From Bacillota bacterium (GTDB lineage: Bacteria > Bacillota > Clostridia > Acetivibrionales > DSM-1351): a stretch of 38,702 nucleotides of DNA. This document shows, one piece after another, positions 27,769 through 36,471 of this stretch. Position numbers and translations under genes: made by a program. Location of the stretch: contig JAEZUC010000013.1 in assembly GCA_023443515.1 (NCBI GenBank), positions 1 through 38,702 of the forward strand. The letters are read 5' to 3'. The notes under the pieces were generated by a model, which saw only the letters and a program-made list of their open reading frames with translations, had not been told where the DNA came from and made no database searches. Within the stretch, counting starts at the first letter, position 1. Every line of letters begins with the position of its first letter.

Positions 27769-28455
27769 TTAATATCCAGCATTTAAACTAGCCTTTAATG
27801 GGAATGTAGAGGATACTGTAAATGGATTTACTGAAGTAGTACCTGCATTATATGTACTATAGCTTCCCATTGAAGAAGTCATTGTTGTGTAAATAGTACC
27901 TTCGGTGTTTGCACATAGTTTAACATTATCAATTGTAGCTACGCTGGTAGAAGCGTTTCCTGCATCTTGTACTCCAATTACTATCTTTGCTTTTCCTTTT
28001 CCGTTAGTAAACTTCCCAACAGTGCTTTCAGACTTTCTGAAGGCGCCATTTACATATAGAGATGCAGTTTTACCATCAGAACTTAACCGTATTTTTAAAT
28101 TAACCTTTTGTCCAAGCTTAATAGAGGAATCAATTACACCAGCACCATTACCATTACCAGTATTTAGAAACACGCGAAACTGTCCTTGTTTATACGATAT
28201 TCCTGCTTCAACAGCAGTGCCACTTTCTGGATCCATTCCTATATACCAATCAGCATATCCGGCTGTTGCACTGCCTAACCCACTGATAGTTGATGGTATT
28301 GTTACATCTGCTGTTACACCGTACCAAACATCCGTGGTTGTGTTTTTAATCGCAAAATGCCTATCTATTGCTGCACTTGCACTTAATGGACTTACTTGAA
28401 TAAATAAAACTGCCGCTACTAGAAAACCTAGTATTGATTTTGTAACATTTTTCAT
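27769..28455 (-). CDS. Secreted protein of unknown function
   Basis: 228 residues. The signal peptide ends near SASAA (residue 29). The rest is Gly/Ser/Thr-rich and beta-predicted, with segments such as GYADWYIGMDPESG, VNLKIRLSSDGKTASLYVNG and ATIDNVKLC that resemble concanavalin-like or carbohydrate-binding jelly rolls. It may belong with the YrpD-type secreted proteins of Firmicutes, but I cannot confirm this. There is no dockerin and no catalytic motif seen. GAAGGAGAA lies before ATG. It has its own terminator; a 7-bp inverted repeat lies about 45 bases upstream. Confidence 0.7.
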   Translation of the reverse strand: MKNVTKSILGFLVAAVLFIQVSPLSASAAIDRHFAIKNTTTDVWYGVTADVTIPSTISGLGSATAGYADWYIGMDPESGTAVEAGISYKQGQFRVFLNTGNGNGAGVIDSSIKLGQKVNLKIRLSSDGKTASLYVNGAFRKSESTVGKFTNGKGKAKIVIGVQDAGNASTSVATIDNVKLCANTEGTIYTTMTSSMGSYSTYNAGTTSVNPFTVSSTFPLKASLNAGY

Positions 28456-28842
28456 AAATACTTTCTCCTTCTATTTATAGATATTTTGACTTAGTGCTGG
28501 TTAAAGTAAATTTAACCGCATCTATTAAATTTTTACATACCTACTCCTTAAACTGCTTATTGCCCCCCTCTCCATTAGAAGAAATATTTTCTATTGAAGT
28601 AGTTATGTAAAATTATTTATATATATGAAAATTCTTATTTGAAAAAAATGTTTTAATTCAATATGGTAATATTTAGGAAATGTTTTAGCAATAGATTATG
28701 TTTACTAGGAGAAGTTATTTCAATATCATCCAGTGGATATAAATGAACGAATATTCCCTTTCATTTAGAGTTTCAGATACTTTTACTCCATAAATTACAT
28801 GCAGCTTCATTAATACCATCATCTATTATTCCGACGACTACT
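28456..28842. other. 387-base AT-rich intergenic region
   Basis: Lies between the RiPP operon's last gene and the secreted protein gene. It holds the inverted repeat at 28499-28517 and, next to the ACP-like gene, a short stretch that reads like the start of an S8 protease. Nothing else recognised. Confidence 0.5.
28499..28517. promoter_or_regulatory. Inverted repeat upstream of the secreted protein gene
   Basis: GGTTAAA-N5-TTTAACC, perfect 7-bp arms, 44 bases before the start codon. Possible operator. Confidence 0.3.
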
Positions 28843-28859
28843 TTATCTTTTAGCTTGCT
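28776..28859 (-). pseudogene. Possible remnant of an S8 (subtilisin-like) protease
   Basis: In the frame opened just inside the end of the ACP-like gene, the minus strand reads SKLKDKVVVGIIDDGINEAA and ends at a stop after eight more residues. VVVGIIDDGI resembles the first catalytic-Asp motif of subtilases (V-x-x-I-D-x-G-I). There is no start codon and no H or S motif downstream. Proteases of this kind occur in some Clo7bot-type loci. The match is short. Confidence 0.3.
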
Positions 28860-29130
28860 CTAATTCTTTGTTAATAATAGTTATAATGTTTCTTATGGTA
28901 TTAATCTTTGTTTCATCAATGTCCTCATCTGATATGGTAATGTTAAACTCCTTTTCGATCTCATATACCAAATATATGAGATCCCTTGCTCTAAATTTAA
29001 GCTTTTTACCTAACACATTATCATCCATATTTACACCTAATTCATTACTAAATAAATCAATCTCAAATCTATTTTTAAATATTTTGTTTAGCTTTTCAGT
29101 TACATAATTTTTATCTAACGAATTACACAT
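28843..29130 (-). CDS. Acyl-carrier-like RiPP maturation protein lacking the carrier serine
   Basis: 95 residues, AGGAGG before ATG. Its helical pattern (FRARDLIYLVYEIEKEFNI then INTIRNIITII) aligns with acyl carrier proteins, but the position of the phosphopantetheine serine in the DSL motif is Ala48 (R-A-R). It matches the family described in clostridial peptide loci as 'peptide maturation system acyl carrier-related protein'. It most likely acts as a scaffold or binding partner rather than an acyl carrier. Last gene of the RiPP operon. Confidence 0.75.
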   Translation of the reverse strand: MCNSLDKNYVTEKLNKIFKNRFEIDLFSNELGVNMDDNVLGKKLKFRARDLIYLVYEIEKEFNITISDEDIDETKINTIRNIITIINKELEQAKR

Positions 29131-29154
29131 ATATTCCTCCTGACTCCAGCTTAT

Positions 29155-30264
29155 TTAAATTGCATATTCTGATAGCTTATCTACTAGAAATTCTGTCATC
29201 TGTTTACCTGCATCTTTATCCAAAATGTTAAAGACTGGTGTTTCTAAACTGCTGTAACTTTTAATCTTTTCGCTAATAAATTTATAGTTGCACGTAACAT
29301 ACTGGACTTTTCTTACAAATTTACTATAATCATCATTATATATTGCATTCGCCATATTATAACAATCTATATCAAATCCATATTTGTTTTTATGAGCTGT
29401 CGAAATAAATTTGAAATAATCAGTTGTAATATCCTTTTGATATAGTACACTTAGTACTGCAACATCTGGACTAATAGCTTCAGAAACTTGATAAACCATA
29501 TTTCCAAACTTATTTGTGAATAATTCATCAATTGGCATTGTTGCACCTGGTATACCTATTACAATAATATCAGGTTCTTCAGTCACCTCTAATTTTTTAA
29601 CGTAATGATTAAATAGGGTTATCTTCTCCCACTCATAAAAATCCTTTTCAAACATAAACTGCGGAAAAGAATGAAATCCCATTAGCTCACAATAGCTATG
29701 AGTACCTATTTGGGATACCTGATACCCCATCTGTAATAATGCCTCTCTTATATTTAACTGTATTTCAAATTTATTTGTTCTTTCGCATAACCCAGCCACA
29801 AAGATTACAGGTACATCAATTTTATAGTTCTCTTCTTCTAATGGTCCATCCAATTGTTTGAATTCTTTTATTATATATTTAAAAAACTTATTATTTTTAC
29901 TACAAATACTTGAAATTATATTCTTTTCTTTTTCTTCAAGCTTTATAGTACATACTATATTTTTTGAAGTTTCTGCTGCTATAATCATTTTAGGATACAC
30001 AATTCCAAAAAAATCTAATTCCTGATTAGACTTTACAAATAAAACAGTATCACAATCCTCTAATGCTTTATTGAAATCATTCTCTACAACTATGCCTAAA
30101 GGCTCACCATCATCAGTATATCCAACATCCTTGCCTGTAAGTCCCCAGCCATTTGGAGAAACAACATGTACAAAATTATAGTCCTCAACAATATCATAAT
30201 GCCTTATTAGTGACACACTATCTACATCAAAGGGATATATCATTGTGTTATACTTATTTTCCAT
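29155..30264 (-). CDS. Clostridial RiPP accessory protein (TIGR04066-type)
   Basis: 369 residues from ATG 30264 (GGGGTGAG upstream; GTG 30273 is the alternative). Motifs include MIYPFDVDSVSLIRHYDI near the start, PNGWGLTGKD, VIFVAGLCERTNKFEIQLNI and PDIIVIGIPGATMPIDELF. From memory this is the conserved partner of CcpM-type maturases in Clo7bot loci, described only as 'peptide maturation system protein'. The C-terminal two thirds contain nucleotide-binding-like strands (VPVIFVAGLCERTNK) but no clear Walker motif. The function is unknown. It begins 16 bases after the maturase. Confidence 0.75.
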   Translation of the reverse strand: MENKYNTMIYPFDVDSVSLIRHYDIVEDYNFVHVVSPNGWGLTGKDVGYTDDGEPLGIVVENDFNKALEDCDTVLFVKSNQELDFFGIVYPKMIIAAETSKNIVCTIKLEEKEKNIISSICSKNNKFFKYIIKEFKQLDGPLEEENYKIDVPVIFVAGLCERTNKFEIQLNIREALLQMGYQVSQIGTHSYCELMGFHSFPQFMFEKDFYEWEKITLFNHYVKKLEVTEEPDIIVIGIPGATMPIDELFTNKFGNMVYQVSEAISPDVAVLSVLYQKDITTDYFKFISTAHKNKYGFDIDCYNMANAIYNDDYSKFVRKVQYVTCNYKFISEKIKSYSSLETPVFNILDKDAGKQMTEFLVDKLSEYAI

Positions 30265-30280
30265 TTTTCTCACCCCATTG

Positions 30281-31723
30281 CTAATTATCTAATAAATATC
30301 TTTCTTTATTTTCATCATTAAATTCATGTCCAAATTCCTTCAATACACAATAGTTTTTTAATTGTTCTTCTGTACTTTCTTTTATCTCTTTACATACCTG
30401 TTTTTTACTCTCAATAGAAAATTTGCCTTCACTACTATCTATAATTGCTGCACACATAAAACAATATGAAAATGCCCAACAGTTCTTACATGCATTATCA
30501 TTCACTTTTCCAATGTTCATAAGCTCTCTTACTTTTTCTATATCGAAACCTGTATCAATATGACCTATCTTCATTAATTCTGAAGATTCACTACATTTTT
30601 CGCAAGGATAAAAATAACCATCAACACTAACAAATAATCTTTTAGTACCAGCAATACATGGACCACTTGGATGAGCTTTTTCTGGTAATCCTGCTTTAGA
30701 TGTTAAGCGTTTAGACAAAGTTGCTATCTCAGAATAAGTTTGACTAACTATTGCTGATCCTGTTTTCTTTTTACGCTTTTTTATTGAATAATATAGTTCT
30801 CTAAAAACCTCATATTCTCTTTGAGTATAGAATTTATCCGATGTGTCCAAAGAAACTTTACAGTTTGTATCAGTTATTGGCGCTGCTATTATATTGATTC
30901 TCTCTGCAATTTCATCATTTTTAAAAAAGTTATCTATTGTTTCAAAATCATTTGTCTTATCAACTACTGTGCTAAAGGAAACTAATGATATGTAGTCTTT
31001 ATATTTTTTTCGTAAAGTTGCTATATTTTCGTAAACTTTTTTATAAGTACCTTTATTATTTAAAGCAAGCCTTCTGTGCTTGTCATGTATTTCTTCAGGT
31101 CCATCCAAACTAATTGTTAGCATCACTCTATGTTTATATAAAAAGTCCAGAATCTCATCATTTAAATAATATCCATTGGTTGTTACATAAAAGTCTATTT
31201 CTTTTCCTTCTCCTTTCTCTTTTGCATACTCAACACAGGTTTTTAATAAATCAAATTCCAGAAGAGGTTCTCCTCCATAAAAATCTATACATAATCTTTT
31301 ATTATTTTTTGAATGACTAATGCCAAAATCAATAGTTTTTAAAGCAGTAGATAACTCCATTCGTTTACTTGAATGAGTCCTATTTGTATAGCTACCTGAA
31401 TAAACACAATATTCGCATCTGAAGTTACATTGTTGGGTTAATTGTAAAGTAATCTTTTCTACATTATTCTCTAAATAGTGTACAAGGAGTTCATCATAGG
31501 GACTAACAATTTCTCTTACTCTGTTATTAGATAAGAACCCATCTTGAATAAACGTATCTATTTCTTGAGAATTTATATAACTTCTATCTCCTGTTTCCAT
31601 ATATTTCTCAAAGGCTTTATATTGTTCTTTATTAATATTTAATATGCTGTTTTTATTTGTATCAAATAAATAATATTTTCCTCTTGTTTCAAAAAGTTTA
31701 ACTAGCGGTCTAATACTATCCAA
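30281..31723 (-). CDS. ccpM: Radical SAM peptide maturase, CcpM type
   Basis: 480 residues from TTG 31723 with GGATGGTG upstream. Residues 1-75 look like a RiPP recognition domain (VKLFETRGKYYLFDTNKNSI). The radical SAM core has C99-x3-C103-x2-C106 (CNFRCEYC) and FYGGEPLLEFD. The C-terminal Cys-rich SPASM-like region (CIAGTKRL, YPCEKCSE, NACKNCWAFSYCFMCA) would hold extra Fe-S clusters. Such enzymes form thioether links from Cys to other residues (ranthipeptides). The neighbouring precursor gene lies 69 bases upstream across a strong hairpin. The exact chemistry is not established for this family member. Confidence 0.88.
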   Translation of the reverse strand: MDSIRPLVKLFETRGKYYLFDTNKNSILNINKEQYKAFEKYMETGDRSYINSQEIDTFIQDGFLSNNRVREIVSPYDELLVHYLENNVEKITLQLTQQCNFRCEYCVYSGSYTNRTHSSKRMELSTALKTIDFGISHSKNNKRLCIDFYGGEPLLEFDLLKTCVEYAKEKGEGKEIDFYVTTNGYYLNDEILDFLYKHRVMLTISLDGPEEIHDKHRRLALNNKGTYKKVYENIATLRKKYKDYISLVSFSTVVDKTNDFETIDNFFKNDEIAERINIIAAPITDTNCKVSLDTSDKFYTQREYEVFRELYYSIKKRKKKTGSAIVSQTYSEIATLSKRLTSKAGLPEKAHPSGPCIAGTKRLFVSVDGYFYPCEKCSESSELMKIGHIDTGFDIEKVRELMNIGKVNDNACKNCWAFSYCFMCAAIIDSSEGKFSIESKKQVCKEIKESTEEQLKNYCVLKEFGHEFNDENKERYLLDN

Positions 31724-31745
31724 TCTATAACACCATCCTTAGTTT

Positions 31746-31780
31746 TCAATAATGCATAGGATAATCCTATGCATTATTGA
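31746..31780 (-). promoter_or_regulatory. Long hairpin between precursor and maturase genes
   Basis: Perfect 16-bp stem TCAATAATGCATAGGA / TCCTATGCATTATTGA with a 3-base loop and no U-run. It may stabilise or attenuate the mRNA so that the precursor is made in excess over the maturase. Confidence 0.65.
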
Positions 31781-31792
31781 TTTGATTTCTTT

Positions 31793-31981
31793 TTAGTTCA
31801 TTGTATTATAAGCTGCATTCCATTTTCTATTGTTATCACTGCTATCGGACATACCATTATCACAGTAACAATGATAATACTCATAATTGTCGTTTGCAAA
31901 TCTACTACAAGCAGCTGAATCTCCATACGCCTCTATAGTCTTTACAGCTTCAACCTTCTTCTTTCCTAATTTTTTTTTCAT
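31793..31981 (-). CDS. RiPP precursor peptide, Clo7bot / CLI_3235 type
   Basis: 62 residues. The leader is Lys-rich (MKKKLGKKKVEAVKTIEAYG), followed by a core with Cys25, Cys38 and Cys40 and aromatic or acidic residues around them (NDNYEYYHCYCDNG). The MKKKLGKK start and the TIEAY segment are typical of this clostridial Cys-rich peptide family. Only three Cys are present, fewer than in many relatives. GAAAGGAAAG precedes the ATG. It sits between the exporter and the maturase, so export and modification by those products is expected. Core boundary and modification pattern are unknown. Confidence 0.8.
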   Translation of the reverse strand: MKKKLGKKKVEAVKTIEAYGDSAACSRFANDNYEYYHCYCDNGMSDSSDNNRKWNAAYNTMN

Positions 31982-32059
31982 TATTCATCTTTCCTTTCGT
32001 TATGTATTTATATTAAAATCCTTCTTTTCTCGAGAACTAAAGTAAGGATATTAATAACG

Positions 32060-33814
32060 TTAAGCAGTTATACCTTCCGGCACACTCATCATTTCCTGGT
32101 AAAACTTGTTTCTAGTAAATAGTTCATGGTGATTACCCATGTCTTCAACCTGTCCATTATTTATAACTATAATTTTGTCTACCATCTCCAATATGTCAGG
32201 TTTATGAGTTATTATAATTGTTGTTTTATCTTTATAATTTTCCTTTATAGCATTATTTATCTCACGTTCGGATTGCATGTCATAATTGGCTGTAGCTTCA
32301 TCTAATATAAGAATCTTTGAATCCCTTATTAAGGCTCTAGCCATAGCTACCTTCTGTCTTTCACCACCGGATAATTTACTCCCTCTTTCCCCTACCATGC
32401 TTTCATATTTATCAGGCATTTCTTCAATAAATTTATCTGCCCTGCATTTTTCCATAACTGTACAAAACTCATCTGCTGTCTTTTTGGAATTAAGCATTAT
32501 ATTCTCTTTTATTGTTGTATTAAATAGATAAATATCTTGGCTTACGATAGCTATCAGTTTTCTATAATCCTTTAAGTTAAGGGAATTAATATCCTTACCA
32601 TCCAAAAGTATCTGCCCTGAATTTGGTGTTAAAAATCTTAAAATTAAATTTATAATAGTTGTTTTCCCTACTCCATTTCTTCCAATTACTGCAACTTTTT
32701 CTCCGGGATTGATTTTAAAACTTATGTTTTTCAATATTGGCTCTTTTTCCTTATAGGAAAAAACAACATTTTTAAATTCAATACTTCCTAAAACCTCATC
32801 GGAATTTATTCTCTCTAACTTTCCTTTTCTGTAATCCCCTTCATATTCCATATCCAAAAAATCAAAATACCTTTTGGCTGATGGTAATATTCCTGCAAAA
32901 ATATATTTAATATTCATAATTGCGAATATCGGCCCTGTAACGTAATGACTATATGTGATAAATGCAAATAGCTTTCCAACAGTAAGTTCTTGCCCTACAA
33001 TCAAATATCCGCCAATTATGTACATTAGTGTTATAATTATTTCAGTAAATAAAGTTTCTGAAATTCCATTTACACTTTCCAAATAAGCTATTTTTATATT
33101 TTGCTTAATGATATCTCTCTGTTTTTTTATAAATTCATTTATTTTTAAATCTTCCAGAACCCAATTCTTTACTTCCTTTATCCCTGCAAAAGTGTCTCCC
33201 TGCCAGCTTGAATAATCCTGACTTATTTTTATATAGGTTCTAAATAAGTTTATTCTTTTTTTAGATAAAATTTTTACTATGAGATATCTAACTGGTGTTA
33301 CAATCAGCACTAAAATGCTGAGTTTCCAACTAATAATGATAAGTCCTACAACTCCCACTATGATTCTAAATACGCTTGTTAAAATGTAAAAAGTATTTCT
33401 ATCACACAATCCAGATATTTTTCCTATATCAGTTTTTAAATTACTCATTACCATTGCATAATTTGTATCATTGAAAAAGCTCATTTTCATTCTTAAACTA
33501 TGTCGGATAGCTTTTTTTTCAAGAGTAAACGCTATAAAATTTTCTATGTATGTACGATATTTTGTTTCAATAGCGCCTAATCCTTGAATAATCCCTAATA
33601 GCAACAAGCTATAAATTGAATACTTAATAATAATATTTGTGTTTTTTAAAATCAGCCCGTCATCCATTAATTTTTGATTAATAATAGGAGTTAATATACT
33701 TAAAGCAGATGCTAATGTTATGCATATAATGACTATAACCGCCTTCCATTTATAGGGTTTAAACAATTTTATTATTTCAAAAATTATTTTCTTAGTTTCT
33801 TTTTCTATAGTCAT
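32060..33814 (-). CDS. ABC exporter of the RiPP operon
   Basis: 584 residues: six-helix transmembrane domain (about 1-320) and nucleotide-binding domain (about 340-575) with Walker A GRNGVGKTT, Q-loop SQDIYL, signature LSGGERQKVA and Walker B ILILDEATANYD. It is a half-transporter that should work as a homodimer. There is no N-terminal C39 peptidase domain, so it would not cleave the leader itself. GAGG lies before ATG. First gene of the operon and 78 bases ahead of the precursor gene. Confidence 0.9.
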   Translation of the reverse strand: MTIEKETKKIIFEIIKLFKPYKWKAVIVIICITLASALSILTPIINQKLMDDGLILKNTNIIIKYSIYSLLLLGIIQGLGAIETKYRTYIENFIAFTLEKKAIRHSLRMKMSFFNDTNYAMVMSNLKTDIGKISGLCDRNTFYILTSVFRIIVGVVGLIIISWKLSILVLIVTPVRYLIVKILSKKRINLFRTYIKISQDYSSWQGDTFAGIKEVKNWVLEDLKINEFIKKQRDIIKQNIKIAYLESVNGISETLFTEIIITLMYIIGGYLIVGQELTVGKLFAFITYSHYVTGPIFAIMNIKYIFAGILPSAKRYFDFLDMEYEGDYRKGKLERINSDEVLGSIEFKNVVFSYKEKEPILKNISFKINPGEKVAVIGRNGVGKTTIINLILRFLTPNSGQILLDGKDINSLNLKDYRKLIAIVSQDIYLFNTTIKENIMLNSKKTADEFCTVMEKCRADKFIEEMPDKYESMVGERGSKLSGGERQKVAMARALIRDSKILILDEATANYDMQSEREINNAIKENYKDKTTIIITHKPDILEMVDKIIVINNGQVEDMGNHHELFTRNKFYQEMMSVPEGITA

Positions 33815-33970
33815 ATTTAAGCCTCACACAAGCTTTCATCATACAAAAAATTAATTTACCTGTTTTTTTACTTTGTTGTAAATTATTATATTCTAATCCA
33901 TTGTTTTTTTGAAGGCGACTTTTTTTTACTACCCCTTTATTGCTATAAGAAAATATATATTTATATGAAA

Positions 33971-34007
33971 ACAAAAAACACTAAGTTTTAAACTTAGTGT
34001 TTTTTGT
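33971..34007 (-). terminator. Terminator between the membrane HTH gene and the RiPP operon
   Basis: Near-perfect palindrome ACAAAAAACACTAAGTTT / AAACTTAGTGTTTTTTGT. On the minus strand it follows the stop of the membrane HTH gene by about 40 bases and ends in a T-rich arm; it would work in both directions. Confidence 0.7.
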
Positions 34008-34046
34008 TTTTATCCGTATATAATTAACAAGCATAACCTATCATTT

Positions 34047-35417
34047 TCATTTGCCTGTTGTTATTTTTAGAATTTTCTTATCTTTATCCCAATTATAATC
34101 CATATTCAATGTCTGTTTAATTATATCTATAGGAACATAAGTAGTATTGCCAGACATAAATACTGCTGCACCTAACGGAATTGGACTATTATTGACAATT
34201 GCATACTCTTTGTTGTCTTCAACTATTATCGTTTTAGTATCCTTTTTGGCAATGGCCCTTATACTACCTTGTGTTGTTATTTCAGGCTTGACGTTATAAT
34301 CAAATAATTGAAATATGTATCGGAAAGATATATATGGAATACCATCAACTATACGAGGAGGATACTTGTAGTTTGGTTCAGATTTGTTATCAATCTGCAT
34401 ATCGATATTCTGAGGAATGATTCTATCTAAATATGAAGTAAAATACTTTAAGCTATAGGCAGGTATGTACACGTCGTATTTTCCCATTCTTATGGAATCT
34501 GATAGCTTAACTATTTCATCATTAATCTGGAGTTCTTTAGAACCTACCTTTGCTATAACAGTCTTTCCAGTCCGTATTTCTTTGCAAATTTTAGTGCTAC
34601 CATTAAAACTGATAAATGAAAACCCCATGTTCATAAGTACATCTCCAAAGGGTAGGTATAATACATTGTCAATTACTAACGGAGGCGCACTACCGGATGT
34701 AATTGGTATATTATTAATGTCGACCTGTACTTTGTCAACAGAATCACTCATATAAGTATAGGACATAAAATACTTGTCAGAGAGTTGGATTGTATTGGGC
34801 TCACCAGTTGATCTGAAATTATTAATATATATTGTACTAGACGAGTCCTTTATACCAATGAATTGTTGAATAAACAATACAGTAACGCATAAAGCTATAA
34901 CTAGAAATATATTTTTTTTGGTTTTTACTTTGTGCAAATTCTTTGAAAAAACCTTGAAAAAACCTTGAATTCCATGTGAATTGGAAAGTACATCTAGTAA
35001 TTTTACCTCTTCATGATGTGATAGTTCTTCCGCCATTTCATTGTCGACTAATGTTCCGGATACACCCTTTTCATCTGTATCTGATATGGAAAGAATGAGG
35101 ACTTCGGTTAAAAACAAAGAAAAGTCTTCTATTCCAAGTAACATATTTTTTAGAGATACATCTAGCGAGGATTCATTAATAAATTCTTCTAGTTTATTAC
35201 GTATTAAATGTCGTTGCATTCCAGTAGATTCATTGTTAACAAACTCAACAAGCTTACTTATATCCTCATTTTTAGGGATTACTTTTCCTGTCTTCCATTT
35301 AGAAACCAGAGAAACATTTTTTAATAGGTATGCATCTGCAAAATAGTTAGTACTTTTATTCAAGATTTTAAAAAGTGTTTCTAATAAAGGTTTAATAGAA
35401 AAAAGTGTTATTGCCAT
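34047..35417 (-). CDS. Membrane-anchored HTH protein with copper-amine-oxidase-N-like stalk repeats
   Basis: 456 residues from ATG 35417, with GGGAGGATATA upstream; GTG/TTG-type upstream extension to 35465 is unlikely. The N-terminal about 60 residues are XRE-like (NVSLVSKWKTGKVIPKNEDI). One membrane helix lies at about 169-188. The outer part holds three repeats of the 'copper amine oxidase N-terminal' stalk type (VLYLPFGDVLMNMGF; IPYISFRYIFQLFDY; TTYVPIDIIKQTLNMDYNW). The inside-DNA-binding, outside-sensor layout suggests a one-component signal receptor. It is divergent from the LuxR-type gene and may control it or the nearby RiPP operon; that is inference. Confidence 0.75.
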   Translation of the reverse strand: MAITLFSIKPLLETLFKILNKSTNYFADAYLLKNVSLVSKWKTGKVIPKNEDISKLVEFVNNESTGMQRHLIRNKLEEFINESSLDVSLKNMLLGIEDFSLFLTEVLILSISDTDEKGVSGTLVDNEMAEELSHHEEVKLLDVLSNSHGIQGFFKVFSKNLHKVKTKKNIFLVIALCVTVLFIQQFIGIKDSSSTIYINNFRSTGEPNTIQLSDKYFMSYTYMSDSVDKVQVDINNIPITSGSAPPLVIDNVLYLPFGDVLMNMGFSFISFNGSTKICKEIRTGKTVIAKVGSKELQINDEIVKLSDSIRMGKYDVYIPAYSLKYFTSYLDRIIPQNIDMQIDNKSEPNYKYPPRIVDGIPYISFRYIFQLFDYNVKPEITTQGSIRAIAKKDTKTIIVEDNKEYAIVNNSPIPLGAAVFMSGNTTYVPIDIIKQTLNMDYNWDKDKKILKITTGK

Positions 35418-35469
35418 TATATCCTCCCTAAACTTTCCATTTACTTGTAAACAACTATTCCACATACTT

Positions 35470-35478
35470 ATTTTACCA
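35470..35478 (-). promoter_or_regulatory. Extended -10 element of the membrane HTH gene
   Basis: TGGTAAAAT, third copy in the window, about 55 bases before the ATG. Confidence 0.4.
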
Positions 35479-35702
35479 TATTTTTTAAAAATAGTATATG
35501 ATTCGCTTACCTATCCTTTCTTATTGTTTTTTTATGTTTTTATATTCTCTCATTATACTTAATTCTTCATTAATCATTCCAACTTTTTCATATAAATATC
35601 AATAAATATGGCTAATCCTAACCCGCTAAACATGTAAAATACGTTAACAAAGCCAAGTTTTTTATTTTAGTAACCATATAATCAAAAGGGGTGAATCAAC
35701 AA

Positions 35703-36239
35703 ATGAGTAGCATAGAATTATTCAGCTCAAACAATGATACAGACACTTCAATTCCTTCAATAAAAAATGATAAGTACATAATTTTTATGGATATTAATTT
35801 GAACAACGATGATTGGGATGGTATTTATCTGAAGAAGGAACTGTTTATAAAACATATAAACTCAAAAACCATTGAGCTCACAGGTATTTGTATTTCAAAA
35901 GAAGCTGTCCTTACCTCAGTTAATACACCTAATGAAAAATTTTCTACAAAAATTAAAATGTTATCAGATGAAAGCCCTAATTCCATTCTTGAGGATGCAT
36001 ATATAAAGGAGAAAACAAATAGTCTCCTGCACTCATTAACTAACCATCAATTAATACATGTGAAGTTAATATTTGATAATAAGTGTCGTACTCAGATATC
36101 AAGCGAGTTAAATATTGAACTAAGCACTGTAAAAAAGAATTTGACTCGTATTTATAAACTACTTAATGTAAAATCAAGATACCAGCTTGTAGAAACATTT
36201 GATAAAGAATATGTAGAAAACCTATTAAGAAAAAGATGA
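35703..36239 (+). CDS. LuxR-type HTH regulator
   Basis: 178 residues from ATG 35703 (GGGGTG 9 bases upstream; GTG 35691 overlaps that site and is less likely). The C-terminal 65 residues form a LuxR/GerE helix-turn-helix (LTNHQLIHVKLIFDNKCRTQ, then ISSELNIELSTVKKNLTRIY and LNVKSRYQL). The N-terminal about 110 residues are not a receiver domain and match nothing I know. It is divergent from the membrane HTH gene across 285 bases. Its targets are unknown; the RiPP operon or the lyase next to it are candidates. Confidence 0.75.
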   Translation: MSSIELFSSNNDTDTSIPSIKNDKYIIFMDINLNNDDWDGIYLKKELFIKHINSKTIELTGICISKEAVLTSVNTPNEKFSTKIKMLSDESPNSILEDAYIKEKTNSLLHSLTNHQLIHVKLIFDNKCRTQISSELNIELSTVKKNLTRIYKLLNVKSRYQLVETFDKEYVENLLRKR

Positions 36240-36326
36240 AATAATAGTAGTTGGGGAAAATTTTTCTATGCTTATCCTTTAATTTCGAGGGTAGTTTAGT
36301 TAGCAAAAAACCAGTTTTAAAGCCCA

Positions 36327-36360
36327 CTTCCCTGAATCTTTTTCGTAAGATTCGAGGAAG
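36327..36360. terminator. Hairpin between LuxR-type gene and lyase gene
   Basis: About 13-bp stem CTTCCCTGAATCTT / AAGATTCGAGGAAG with one mismatch, and C-rich / G-rich flanks. No U-run, so function as a terminator is uncertain. Confidence 0.4.
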
Positions 36361-36471
36361 GGGGCCGACACAAAATAAACAAAATTAATTACTTATGCAT
36401 AAAAGTCCTACCAACTACAAACACTAACTAAATACCTGTAAGGAATACTGGAAAGGTGTAATTATTATATC

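Noticed and set aside
33792..33974. 60-codon minus-strand ORF overlapping the RiPP exporter start
   Set aside because: It overlaps the exporter and the AT-rich leader, has low-complexity basic sequence and no convincing ribosome site.
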